The position numbers and the translations under genes are program-made. From contig NZ_FOLN01000002.1 in assembly GCF_900112395.1 (NCBI RefSeq), positions 434,001 through 498,000 on the forward strand: a DNA stretch of 64,000 nt, read 5' to 3'. The notes beneath the pieces were generated by a model that was given only the letters and a program-made list of their open reading frames with translations, made no database searches and was not told the origin of the DNA. Positions 50,588-59,267 of the stretch are shown piece after piece (position 1 is the stretch's first letter; each line of letters opens with the position of its first letter). Origin of the DNA: Algibacter lectus. Lineage in GTDB: Bacteria > Bacteroidota > Bacteroidia > Flavobacteriales > Flavobacteriaceae.

Positions 50588-52648
50588 ATGCCTTTAAATT
50601 TTCGCCTTTTATTCGTTTTGCTACTTACAAGTATTTTTGCCTTTTCGCAAGATATGCAAACGGGGTTTACTTACTTAGAAACAGGAAAGTATGCTAAAGC
50701 AGAAACGTTTTTCGAAACTGTTTTAAAAGATTACCCAAACAATAAAACCGCTAAATTGTGCTATGGGCGTGCTATAGGATTACTAGGTGAATCTGGCAAA
50801 GCTGTTAACATTTTTACAGAATTATTGAGCAAATATCCTGACGATTTTGAAATAAAATTAAACTATGCCGAGTCTTTACTTTGGGATAAAAATTATCCTG
50901 ATGCCAAATCTTACTACGAAATTTTAATAAAAGAAGATTCTAAATCTTTCGCTGCCCTATTAGGTTATGCCAATACGCTATCCAACCTTAAATTATATGC
51001 CGATGCTTTAATCTATGTGAATAAATCGCTCGAAGTTTTGCCAGGAAACCCAAATGCTCTAACCTCTAAAAAATATATTTATTTAGGCTATGCTTACCAA
51101 AAACAACAGCAACAAGATTATGATGGTGCCGAAGAATTATTAAAAAAGAACTTAACGCTTTTTGAAGGAGATAAAGACACCTTACTTAATTTGGCTAATC
51201 TTTATTTAATTTCCGGAAAATTCGACGAAGCCGAAAATACATATAAAACGATAGCTGAGAATCCAGACAATAAAACCATTGCATTAAACGGCATCGCTTT
51301 AGCGAAACACTTAAAAGGAAAAGAAAAAGATGCGCTTAATGTAAGTACAGAAGCTTATAGTTCTATTCCGCAATTAACAGATGAATCACTGATACAACAA
51401 ACTCAAGTTCGATATATTCAGGCTTTAATTTGGAATAAAAAATATAAGGAAGCTAAAGTTTTAATTGATGATTTAATTGAAAAGCACCCTAACGAAAACT
51501 GGATTTTAGCATTACGTGCAACTTTAAACATTTACAAAAGTAACTTTAAAGATAGTGTTGTAGATTACAACAGTATCTTAGAAAATGAAGAAAGTTCTTT
51601 TGATGGTAATTTAGGTAAAGCAAACGCTTTAAAAGCTATTGGAAAATATGATGGCGCCTATAAATCTGCCGAAAACACCTTAACATTTTACGATAAACAA
51701 AAAGATGCCTCTAATTTTATAAAAACACTAAATACAACCTTCACTCCTTTTTGGGAAACTAAAGCATCTTATTCTTTTGATAATGGTGACAACAAAGCCT
51801 TTTCAGTTAATACCAATATAGAGTTTCCAACGTCTACAAAATTTAAGTGGTTGGCAAGCTACTCGTATAGAACAACAAGTAATAAGGTTACGGATAACGA
51901 TGCCACATCTAACGATTTTTCATTAGGACTATCTTACCAGTTACTACCTAACATCACTTTTAAAGGAACCGCCGGAGTGACTTCCGCGAAAGCGAACACA
52001 AGCGACTACACACAATTAGTGAGTGATATTTCTTTAAATATAAAACCTTTTAAACTTCAGGTTTTAGATATTGGTTTTAAAAGTGAAATACAAAGTTTTA
52101 ATGCTGAATTATTAGATAGAGAAATTGTAATGAATAACCTTTATGCCAATTACAACTTAAGTACAAATTTTAACTTAGGATGGTTTACTCAGTATTTCTA
52201 CACATGGCAAAATGATGACAATGCTAGAAATTTACTTTTCACATCTTTATACTATAACATATTAAGCAAACCAGCCTTAAAAGCAGGCTTAAACTACCAA
52301 TACATTACTTTTAAAAACCAAGTACCAACTATATATTTTAGCCCTGAAACATTTAACGCTGCTGAGGTTTTTGTAAACATTATAAAAGATGAAAGCATTA
52401 CTAAGCCAAAAGCCTGGTTTTATGAGCTTACCGCAGCAACAGGTTTACAATATATTGAAGATGGTAGTAGCCAAAGTACTTACCGCATACAAGGAAAATT
52501 AGGTTATAAGTTTACAGAACGTGCCTTATTAAACTTCTATGGTACACGAAGTAATATTGCATCGGCAACAGCTGCTGGTTTTACGTTTAACGAAGTTGGT
52601 TTGCGTTTTAAATGGTTACTTTTCGATACACCTATTTTTAGAGAATAG
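50588..52648 (+). CDS. TPR protein with C-terminal outer-membrane beta-barrel (polysaccharide export type)
   Basis: 686 residues from the ATG at 50588, which begins a clear signal peptide (PLNFRLLFVLLLTSIFAFSQ). An in-frame ATG at 50534 lies inside the regulatory motif and is rejected. Residues about 20-390 are TPR helices (TGFTYLETGKYAKAETFFETVL, LNLANLYLISGKFDEAENTYKTI). Residues about 395-686 alternate hydrophobic/aromatic strands and finish in a short strand RFKWLLFDTPIFRE. The layout is that of BcsC/PgaA/PelB-type secretins, which guide a polymer through the outer membrane. Confidence 0.82.
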   Translation: MPLNFRLLFVLLLTSIFAFSQDMQTGFTYLETGKYAKAETFFETVLKDYPNNKTAKLCYGRAIGLLGESGKAVNIFTELLSKYPDDFEIKLNYAESLLWDKNYPDAKSYYEILIKEDSKSFAALLGYANTLSNLKLYADALIYVNKSLEVLPGNPNALTSKKYIYLGYAYQKQQQQDYDGAEELLKKNLTLFEGDKDTLLNLANLYLISGKFDEAENTYKTIAENPDNKTIALNGIALAKHLKGKEKDALNVSTEAYSSIPQLTDESLIQQTQVRYIQALIWNKKYKEAKVLIDDLIEKHPNENWILALRATLNIYKSNFKDSVVDYNSILENEESSFDGNLGKANALKAIGKYDGAYKSAENTLTFYDKQKDASNFIKTLNTTFTPFWETKASYSFDNGDNKAFSVNTNIEFPTSTKFKWLASYSYRTTSNKVTDNDATSNDFSLGLSYQLLPNITFKGTAGVTSAKANTSDYTQLVSDISLNIKPFKLQVLDIGFKSEIQSFNAELLDREIVMNNLYANYNLSTNFNLGWFTQYFYTWQNDDNARNLLFTSLYYNILSKPALKAGLNYQYITFKNQVPTIYFSPETFNAAEVFVNIIKDESITKPKAWFYELTAATGLQYIEDGSSQSTYRIQGKLGYKFTERALLNFYGTRSNIASATAAGFTFNEVGLRFKWLLFDTPIFRE

Positions 52649-52711
52649 ATCAAAACTTATTATATATTTTAGATATTTCTATAATATAATTACTGAAATA
52701 TTTTCCACTAA

Positions 52712-52739
52712 AAAAAGCTCCAATGTATTGGAGCTTTTT
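52712..52739. terminator. Terminator after the TPR/barrel gene
   Basis: AAAAGCTCCAAT and ATTGGAGCTTTT form a perfect 12-bp stem with a 2-nt loop, with A and T tails on both sides. It lies 64 bp past the stop codon. Confidence 0.9.
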
Positions 52740-53322
52740 GCTTTTCTATAAGTATCGAAATCAATGATATGTTTTTGTTTTATAATGAAAACACAAGGCC
52801 TAAACCTCTCTTCTGTTCTTATAAATTGTTGTACTTAGCCTACTCTACTTAAACGCTTTAACACTACTAAGAGTAACGCTTGGCTTAAGTACTTACGCTT
52901 CAAGATTACGTATTAAATTGCAATACAGCCTCAGCATATCAATTAAAAAATTAGAATAGCTCAACTGCTTATGTTTTAAATGAAACTGTCTGGTTATATT
53001 AACATGAAGATAGATTTTAAACTACTTTCTTTATCTTCCTATTCAAAAGGAAATTAAAGCCACAATCTTAACCATATTTAAATGAGTATTTAATCTATTC
53101 AAGATGCTATTAATTTAATTATATCAATGTAGTTTTAATTATATCCCAGAAAGAGATATTTAGACGCTCATATTTCATATTAAAAGGAATAATAATATAG
53201 TATTCTATATAAAGCCTTCAACTAAAAAACAAGTTAAACTGATTAACAAAAAAATCACAATAAACGAATACTATTCAATTAATTAAACAAAAAAACAGGA
53301 ACAGATTCCCTAAATATTTAAA
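52740..53322. other. Long AT-rich region without a gene
   Basis: About 580 bp between two terminators. Neither strand has an open frame with coding character. I see no long inverted repeats and no similarity to the neighbouring genes. It may be a decayed gene or spacer; nothing more can be supported. Confidence 0.5.
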
Positions 53323-53357
53323 CAAAAAAATGGCAAAAGACTCGCGCCTTTCGCCAT
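53323..53357 (-). terminator. Terminator of the T9SS cargo gene
   Basis: On the minus strand ATGGCGAAAG pairs with CTTTTGCCAT (one G-T pair) across an 8-nt GC-rich loop and is followed by seven T residues. It lies 25 bp past the stop codon. Confidence 0.85.
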
Positions 53358-53381
53358 ACTACAAGAGTAATGTGCTATTAA

Positions 53382-55997
53382 TTATTCTAGGAGTAGTTTT
53401 GTTGTTTTGTAAAGAGATACACTACTTTTTATTTTACAGAAATAAATACCACTGCTTAAATCTCCTCTATTAAGTTCAATTTCATTTACACCAGGTGTTG
53501 TACTAAAAGCTATTTTATTAACTAGGCTACCAAGTTGATTATAAACTAAAAGTTCAACATCTTCAGCTTGATTTGCTGTAAATTGTATGCTTGTTTTAGA
53601 TGTCATTGGGTTAGGCGTTGCCATAGTTGCTAATCCATCTTCCTCACTTATTGTTGATACAGATAAGGTTCCTGCTTTTGCAAAACGTAATTGTTCTAAT
53701 GTCATTTCTTTTGATACTGTTTCACCATTTTCAGCAAGCATTGTAAATACTATAGATGTTACATCGTTAGCATTTAATGGCTCTCCATTAGTAGATTCGA
53801 ACTCAGCAAATGGTAAAATAAAACTAGACATAGTGTTTGTTAAATTAACCGATGCTTTATACTGTGTTTCCCAGTTATCAACACTTTCTTTTACTAATCT
53901 TACAATAAGAGTTCCTGTACCTTTAGCTTCAAATTTAAAGCTGTTATAACTTGATAAATCAATTGGGTTGAACTTAGGTGTTAAAGCTCTGTAAGCTGCA
54001 ATATACTCGCTAGTATTAGCCTTTAAAGTAATGTTACGTTCTATATTAAAGTCTTCATCATTTAAGTCTTCAGTGTTTGTCGCTACAATATATTCTGTAA
54101 CCTCTGTACTTGTTGCCGCATCATCATATCCCCAAGGCCCATCAGACATGAATAAGTCGTCCGGAGTTTGTATACCATCACCAATTCTAAACCCGATATC
54201 AAATAAGCTTCCAGCATCAACTTCAATATTAGAAATATAATCTCCACTTAAATCAATATTAGTAGAAACATACTCTACATCGTGTGTTTCTGTAGATCTT
54301 ACACCAGCATCAAAAACAACACCTTCACTTCTATTTGTATTTACAATTTGTAGATTTAATCTACCATTGTTATAATGCCCTGTTCTAACAAACACCGTTG
54401 GTGGCGTTGAGTTATTGTAGCTATCTATTGGTTTTTGAACTTCTAAAAGACTTACAACTTCTTCTCCTAATTTTAATAAGTCATCCAAAGAATTAGACCA
54501 AATTTGAAAATTATAAAAGCCTACGTTATCTTCATATTTATCTAAATTCCAGTGACTTTCTATTCCGAAATTTTGATTATTATTGATTGATTTAGCCGAA
54601 AGACTTAAAACAAACTCTACAGTACCTTCTAGAGTTCTAATTAAAGATTTGATAAACTGTTGTTCGTTAATTTCAATAGTTGAAACAGAAATTAATTGTG
54701 CACCTAATAAACGATCACAAATATATTTTGTGTGCTCATAAACACCATCTTCCGTTTTTAATAATAAAATTGAAGCTACAGATTCGTTATTTCTAATATA
54801 ATCTACCGAATAAACCTCGGTTGCATTTGTAATTCCTATTAAATCTGTTGGAGACGATTCAATCACGCTATCTTCGTTAATCGCTTCTAAAGGCATTAAA
54901 TCTGATAGTTGAAAAGATCCGTTTTTCGTAGCTGTAGATCTTCCGTAGTTTTTAGACTTCGTTAAACGCTTTGCAAATGTTTGATTAAATTTATAACTAC
55001 TTTTTGCTCTATTAAAATTACGTTTACTTATTTGTTGAGATAATCTATTGTTACTTTCCAAACCTCCGTCGTTACCACTAGACGTAGATGATACTTGTAA
55101 AACTGGACAACCTGTGTAACCTGAGCAAGATGGATCTTCACAATCAATTAACCCATCACCATCATCATCAATACCATTATCGCAAATTTCTTGAGCCACA
55201 GGAGCAGTAGGACAACGTGCACCATCGTTACTTGCACTTGATGGTCCAAAAGCAAATAAATTAGAATCCATTGTAGATTCTGAAGTTAAATTTTGAACAC
55301 TTTGAATAACATAAATAGTTCCTGTTTGATTTGCTGATACGTAAAAACGTCCATCAGCATCAAAATAGACAGCACCATAAGTATAATTTAATCCTGCTAA
55401 AATTGGAACTTCTCCTAAACTTTGCACAGCACTAGTTACCGGATCAATTCTGTATAAAATATTGGTTCCTTTTTCTAAAGCATATAAATTACCATCTACA
55501 GCATTAAAAGCCCAATCGTGAATACTAATATTCTGAGATAACGTTTCTGTAGATAAATATTTTGAGTAATTATCAGATTCTGGATTTAAATCCACTTTGT
55601 AATAAGTGCTTCCTCCACCCTTCAAAAAATAAATACCATCTGGATTAACATCTCCAATATACTTGTTTTTAGTATCAAATTCTGGAATGTTAAAGGATGT
55701 TGTTTTAAAATCTTTTCCTATTCTAACAATAGTTTGAGCAGGTGTACTTACATACCCCCAAATATAACCATCTGCAGGATTGTAGGCTGCTGCATTAATA
55801 TTTCCTGGAGTAACATCTTCTGCTGCAAGAAATGAATTTCCCGAAGCTAAATCAATAGCATAAACATCGTTATACTGAAAAAGATATGCGCTATAATCAC
55901 AATTAAATGGAGTATTTTGTGAAGAACTTATTAAACTAAATAATAGTGCAGTAAGTACTACTATTTTGTTTTTTAAGGTAGGTAGTTTTGTTGTCAT
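53382..55997 (-). CDS. Large secreted protein with T9SS type A sorting domain
   Basis: 871 residues. The signal peptide (IVVLTALLFSLISSSQ) precedes a beta-propeller-like N-terminal half (YLFQYNDVYAIDLASGNSFLAAEDV, GNLYALEKGTNILYRIDPVTS). Then comes a calcium-binding-like EICDNGIDDDGDGLIDCEDPSC segment near 270. A middle region is of unknown fold, and a carbohydrate-binding-like stretch (SSYNSFKFEAKGTGTLIVRLVKESVDNWE) lies around 690-760. The last 80 residues (TPNPMTSKTSIQFTANQ...SGIYFCKIKSSVSLYKTTKLLLE) are a T9SS sorting domain, so the protein is exported to the surface. Its promoter carries the tandem LytTR-type motif. Confidence 0.82.
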   Translation of the reverse strand: MTTKLPTLKNKIVVLTALLFSLISSSQNTPFNCDYSAYLFQYNDVYAIDLASGNSFLAAEDVTPGNINAAAYNPADGYIWGYVSTPAQTIVRIGKDFKTTSFNIPEFDTKNKYIGDVNPDGIYFLKGGGSTYYKVDLNPESDNYSKYLSTETLSQNISIHDWAFNAVDGNLYALEKGTNILYRIDPVTSAVQSLGEVPILAGLNYTYGAVYFDADGRFYVSANQTGTIYVIQSVQNLTSESTMDSNLFAFGPSSASNDGARCPTAPVAQEICDNGIDDDGDGLIDCEDPSCSGYTGCPVLQVSSTSSGNDGGLESNNRLSQQISKRNFNRAKSSYKFNQTFAKRLTKSKNYGRSTATKNGSFQLSDLMPLEAINEDSVIESSPTDLIGITNATEVYSVDYIRNNESVASILLLKTEDGVYEHTKYICDRLLGAQLISVSTIEINEQQFIKSLIRTLEGTVEFVLSLSAKSINNNQNFGIESHWNLDKYEDNVGFYNFQIWSNSLDDLLKLGEEVVSLLEVQKPIDSYNNSTPPTVFVRTGHYNNGRLNLQIVNTNRSEGVVFDAGVRSTETHDVEYVSTNIDLSGDYISNIEVDAGSLFDIGFRIGDGIQTPDDLFMSDGPWGYDDAATSTEVTEYIVATNTEDLNDEDFNIERNITLKANTSEYIAAYRALTPKFNPIDLSSYNSFKFEAKGTGTLIVRLVKESVDNWETQYKASVNLTNTMSSFILPFAEFESTNGEPLNANDVTSIVFTMLAENGETVSKEMTLEQLRFAKAGTLSVSTISEEDGLATMATPNPMTSKTSIQFTANQAEDVELLVYNQLGSLVNKIAFSTTPGVNEIELNRGDLSSGIYFCKIKSSVSLYKTTKLLLE

Positions 55998-56019
55998 GGT
56001 TTGGGGTTTTATGATACTG

Positions 56020-56109
56020 TAAATTTACTCTAGAAATACGTTTAAAATTTTATTTTTCGCTTAGTTCAATTTTGGTGTAGACGAATGGTAGATTAATGTC
56101 GTTGAACCG
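56020..56109 (-). promoter_or_regulatory. Promoter and tandem LytTR-type motif of the T9SS cargo gene
   Basis: TGTAGACGAATGG (56076-56088) and TGTCGTTGAACCG (56097-56109), plus strand, are 21 bp apart. The -7-like TAAATTTA (56020-56027) is 49 bp from the first repeat. The flanks (TTTTTCGCTTAG..., 56052-56063) also match those at the CAP gene promoter. Confidence 0.72.
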
Positions 56110-56118
56110 TTTATGCTA

Positions 56119-56613
56119 TTATCTTTTTACAAAGATATTAGTAAAATAACTTCTTCCATTTTCATCTTGTTGTGATGAAATTCCCATATCGGTAAAATTT
56201 GGATTTTCTAGGTTTTTTCTATGCTCTTCGCTCTTCAACCAAGCCTTAACTAAAGTTTTTGCCGTACTAAAACCATACCCTACATTTTCCGAAACTGCTA
56301 TAGCATTAGCCTCCTTTTTTAGATTCTCAGAACGTACGTAAAAAAAATCGTGACTTGGAGTTCCTTTTTTAACCATGTACGTATTGTGAGAAATGGCTTC
56401 CTTTGATGCTCTGTTTAAAATATTAAGTTCGTTTAATCCTTTAGAAATTCTGTGCTCATTAATTAACTCTGCAATATCATAATCCATTTGAGTATACTCT
56501 ATATTAATGGTTTCTGAATTATATTCTTCTGGTGTGTTAATATCCTCTTCTACAGAACAAGACGTTAAAAAAGTTGATAATAAAACTGCGGTTATAAGTA
56601 ATAATTTTTTCAT
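56119..56613 (-). CDS. CAP-domain (SCP/PR1-like) lipoprotein
   Basis: 164 residues. Lipobox LLSTFLTSCSVEEDINT with acidic residues after Cys19 suggests surface location. The CAP domain (about 45-164) shows AELINEHRISKGLNELNILNRASKEAISHNTYM, SHDFFYVR, AVSENVGYGFSTAKTLVKAWLKSEEHRKNLENPNFTDMGI and YFTNIFVK, including the His and Glu typical of the family cleft. The activity of bacterial CAP proteins is mostly unknown. A good promoter (TAATTTTG, 56636-56643) and the tandem LytTR-type motif precede it. Confidence 0.9.
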   Translation of the reverse strand: MKKLLLITAVLLSTFLTSCSVEEDINTPEEYNSETINIEYTQMDYDIAELINEHRISKGLNELNILNRASKEAISHNTYMVKKGTPSHDFFYVRSENLKKEANAIAVSENVGYGFSTAKTLVKAWLKSEEHRKNLENPNFTDMGISSQQDENGRSYFTNIFVKR

Positions 56614-56635
56614 CGTGATTGGATTAATTTGATGA

Positions 56636-56726
56636 CAAAATTATAAGGAAAGACAGTTGAATTTTATGTTTTTCGATTAGCTTAATTTGAAGTGTCGACG
56701 AATGGTAAATTTTAAAAGACGAATAC
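56636..56726 (-). promoter_or_regulatory. Promoter and tandem LytTR-type motif of the CAP lipoprotein gene
   Basis: The -7 element TAATTTTG (56636-56643, minus strand) is 50 bp from TGTCGACGAATGG (56693-56705). The second copy AAAAGACGAATAC (56714-56726) is 21 bp further and keeps the GACGAAT core. All repeats are given as plus strand. Confidence 0.72.
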
Positions 56727-57172
56727 TTTCAACTACATTTCAACGATAATAAGCAGATAAAAACGCTGTAATACACGATTTACTTTATTTTATTGGAAAG
56801 GCAAACTACATCAACAAACACTTAACACGTTAAAAACAAGACAATTAAAATAAATTCAATTCTCAAAAGAAGTCTAGATTAGTTGAGTAATTTAGAGAAA
56901 TAACAATGTTTTAATCATTATTATCAGATATTTATAAAAACAATTAAGAAGGATGAAAAAATCAGTAGATATTACTTTTGCGATATAAACTATTATATAT
57001 CAACGATAATATTTATTTAAAATGGTTGTGCAAATAGTTTTACTACATTACAATTCCTATTAATATTCTATAAATTTGGATTGAATTATTTTTAAAATAA
57101 GGCTTCATTTTATAAGTTTTTCAATAATAAAGACACAAAAATAAACACTTCTAAAATTACCCAAAAAACAAA
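56727..57172. other. AT-rich intergenic region downstream of the signalling operon
   Basis: About 445 bp without a gene. The 12-bp sequence TCAACGATAATA occurs twice (56740-56751 and 57000-57011). No terminator-like hairpin stands out after the LytTR gene, and no open frame is coding-like. Confidence 0.45.
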
Positions 57173-57886
57173 TTAAAGCAAGTTTAAACGCTTCATAAGT
57201 TCTGGTCTATTAGAGCGACTTACAGGAATAACATCCTTTTTTATAAGTACACTATTATCTTCAATATCAATAATTTTTTTGATATTTATAATGTAAGACC
57301 GGTGTACTTTCAAAAACAAATCATCTGGTAATTTATCTTCAATTTTCTTTAATGTCGAATGTACTGTATAGTTTTTATCTTCTGTTTTTACTTGAATATA
57401 ATCGCCTTTGGCTTCAACCAAATAAATGCTTGGAATATCAATTTTTATTAAACGTCTATCAATATTTACATAGAGGTGATTGCCAGAGGTTGTTTCAGCT
57501 TTATCCGTGTTAGAGTCCGTTTTAACAGGAGTAACTTGCTTTGCCTCTGCTTTTAAAATAGCTTTATCAAAGCGTTCTTGCGACACAGGTTTTACCAAAT
57601 AATCTACAATACAATCATACTCAAAGGCTTGAATTGCAAAATTTGGATCTGATGTCGTTAAAATTATTTTTGGTGGATTTTTTAAGGTATCAATAAAATC
57701 GAAACCTGTAAAATCTGGCATGTGTATATCTAAGAAAATTAAATCTACTTCATTTTGATTTAAATATTTTATGGCTTGCATGGCATTAGGGAAATCTTCT
57801 AATACATTAAGACTTGGCACATTGGAGCATAGTTGAGAAATAATTACTCTAGCTGTGGCTTCGTCGTCAATAACAATACAATTCAT
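57173..57886 (-). CDS. LytTR-family response regulator
   Basis: 237 residues. The receiver (1-120) has D7/D8, phospho-acceptor D53 (LIFLDIHMPDFTGFDFID) and the Thr/Lys (ILTTSDPNF, DYLVKPVSQERF). A linker rich in Thr/Asp is followed by a LytTR DNA-binding domain (about 135-237). It shows YVNIDRRLIKIDIPSIYLVEAKGDYIQVKTEDKNYTVHSTLKKIEDKLPDDLFLKVHRSYIINI, with the conserved HRSYIIN block. LytTR proteins bind direct repeats about 21-22 bp apart. It is the last gene and evident DNA-binding output of the seven-gene signalling operon. Confidence 0.94.
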   Translation of the reverse strand: MNCIVIDDEATARVIISQLCSNVPSLNVLEDFPNAMQAIKYLNQNEVDLIFLDIHMPDFTGFDFIDTLKNPPKIILTTSDPNFAIQAFEYDCIVDYLVKPVSQERFDKAILKAEAKQVTPVKTDSNTDKAETTSGNHLYVNIDRRLIKIDIPSIYLVEAKGDYIQVKTEDKNYTVHSTLKKIEDKLPDDLFLKVHRSYIINIKKIIDIEDNSVLIKKDVIPVSRSNRPELMKRLNLL

Positions 57887-57895
57887 AAATAATAT

Positions 57896-58213
57896 TTAGA
57901 GGTCTTCAAGATATATAGTTATGGCATTTAAAATAGCTTCAAACTCCTCTTTTTGGTCGATTGAACCTTCCAATAAATTGGTTTCGTAAGCTACAGCAAC
58001 ATCATAACTCTTTTCAAGGCCTAAAATACTAATTTTATGTTTAAGTTTATGCACATTATCTGCAGCTAATTTAAAATTTTTAGCATTATAGTTATCAAAG
58101 TACACTTGCTTCTCTTCTGGGTACTCTTTTTTAATAATATCTATTAGTTTTTGCTTGAAGGCTTCGTCTCCTCCAGATAAACTATCAATGTAAGTTTGGT
58201 TCGGCTGTTCCAT
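57896..58213 (-). CDS. Hpt phosphotransfer protein
   Basis: 105 residues, all helical. The Hpt motif is NVHKLKHKISILGLE (about residues 53-67), with His54 as phospho-acceptor in the HxLK pattern; the usual Gly after Lys is His. It carries phosphate between receivers in a phosphorelay. The start overlaps the 3' end of the upstream kinase gene by 29 bp, and LytTR begins 10 bp after it. This suits a kinase, receiver, Hpt, LytTR chain. Confidence 0.85.
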   Translation of the reverse strand: MEQPNQTYIDSLSGGDEAFKQKLIDIIKKEYPEEKQVYFDNYNAKNFKLAADNVHKLKHKISILGLEKSYDVAVAYETNLLEGSIDQKEEFEAILNAITIYLEDL

Positions 58214-59264
58214 TTGGTGATTTTTTTAAAGTGAAATAAAAAGTGGTTCCAATATCAACTTGAGATTCTAACCAAATTTTCCCACCGTATAATTCTACTA
58301 TTTTTTTTACAATAGATAATCCAATTCCCGAAGATTCTGGATTATTTTCTAACTTAATAAAGGTTTTAAAAATTTTATTAAAGTAGGTTTCTTCAATTCC
58401 TTTCCCGTTGTCTTTTATATGAAATTGCCAATATTCTCCGGCATCTTCTACTCCTACTTCAACTGTTCCTTGAGCTTTATCGTTATATTTAATTGCGTTA
58501 CCTATTAGGTTTTGAAACAATTGCTGTAACCTATATTTATCACCTTTAAGAATAGGTAAATTAGCTTTAGATATGCTAATATGTTCTGGGGCTTGAATTG
58601 TTTTTATAATATCGTCTATAAGTTTATCTACATCAACATCATAAACATCAATTTGATTTTTACCTATGGTAGAATACTCTAAAATACCCGTAATTAAGGT
58701 ATCCATTTTTTCTACATTCGACCTAATAAGATCTAATGTTTTCTTACCATTTTCATCAATAGAACCAACGTAGTCTTCTCTTAACCAAGTTGTTAAAGTT
58801 TCAATACTACGCAGTGGAGATTTTAAATCGTGAGATACCATATGGGCATAATCACTAAGCTCTTGGTTTTGATGAGCCAACTCTGTCAAAAGCGATTGCT
58901 TTTGTTTATTCATTTCGATAATCTCTTTAGTTTGATTATCAATAAAATCGACAAGCTTAGGTCCCGATAACTCTGCGTTTTCAGGCTTTTCATCTTCCTT
59001 AAGATTATAAAATTTTAAAGTATCAATTACATTTTTAAGTTTATCGATAACTTCTTTTTGCTCATTAGCCTCTTTTTGTAATTTTCGATTTGCGGAATAT
59101 AATTCATCCGAGCTTATAGACATCGCCCTTTGAATCATACTAGATTGTTCGTCAAAATTATTATAGGATAGATCTACCGCGTTGAGAAACTCAGATAAAT
59201 CTTCATTGTTTTTTAATTCTTCACTTAAAAATTTACGTATTTGTCTTTTCAGTAATGAATTCAT
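58185..59264 (-). CDS. Soluble histidine kinase
   Basis: 359 residues, no membrane helix. The N-terminal 120 residues are coiled-coil-like (ELYSANRKLQKEANEQKEVIDKLKNVIDTL). The HisKA domain has the H-box His145 in HMVSHDLKSPLRSIE. The catalytic domain has N-box LFQNLIGNAIKYNDK, G1 FHIKDNGKGIEE and G2 SSGIGLSIVKKIVE. It has no sensor domain of its own, so it should receive its signal from a partner, most likely the FIST protein encoded 3 bp upstream. Confidence 0.93.
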   Translation of the reverse strand: MNSLLKRQIRKFLSEELKNNEDLSEFLNAVDLSYNNFDEQSSMIQRAMSISSDELYSANRKLQKEANEQKEVIDKLKNVIDTLKFYNLKEDEKPENAELSGPKLVDFIDNQTKEIIEMNKQKQSLLTELAHQNQELSDYAHMVSHDLKSPLRSIETLTTWLREDYVGSIDENGKKTLDLIRSNVEKMDTLITGILEYSTIGKNQIDVYDVDVDKLIDDIIKTIQAPEHISISKANLPILKGDKYRLQQLFQNLIGNAIKYNDKAQGTVEVGVEDAGEYWQFHIKDNGKGIEETYFNKIFKTFIKLENNPESSGIGLSIVKKIVELYGGKIWLESQVDIGTTFYFTLKKSPNGTAEPNLH

Positions 59265-59267
59265 TAT

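Noticed and set aside
53323-53357. Hairpin considered as a REP-like or small RNA element
   Set aside because: The T run and its place just after the T9SS gene make an ordinary terminator sufficient.
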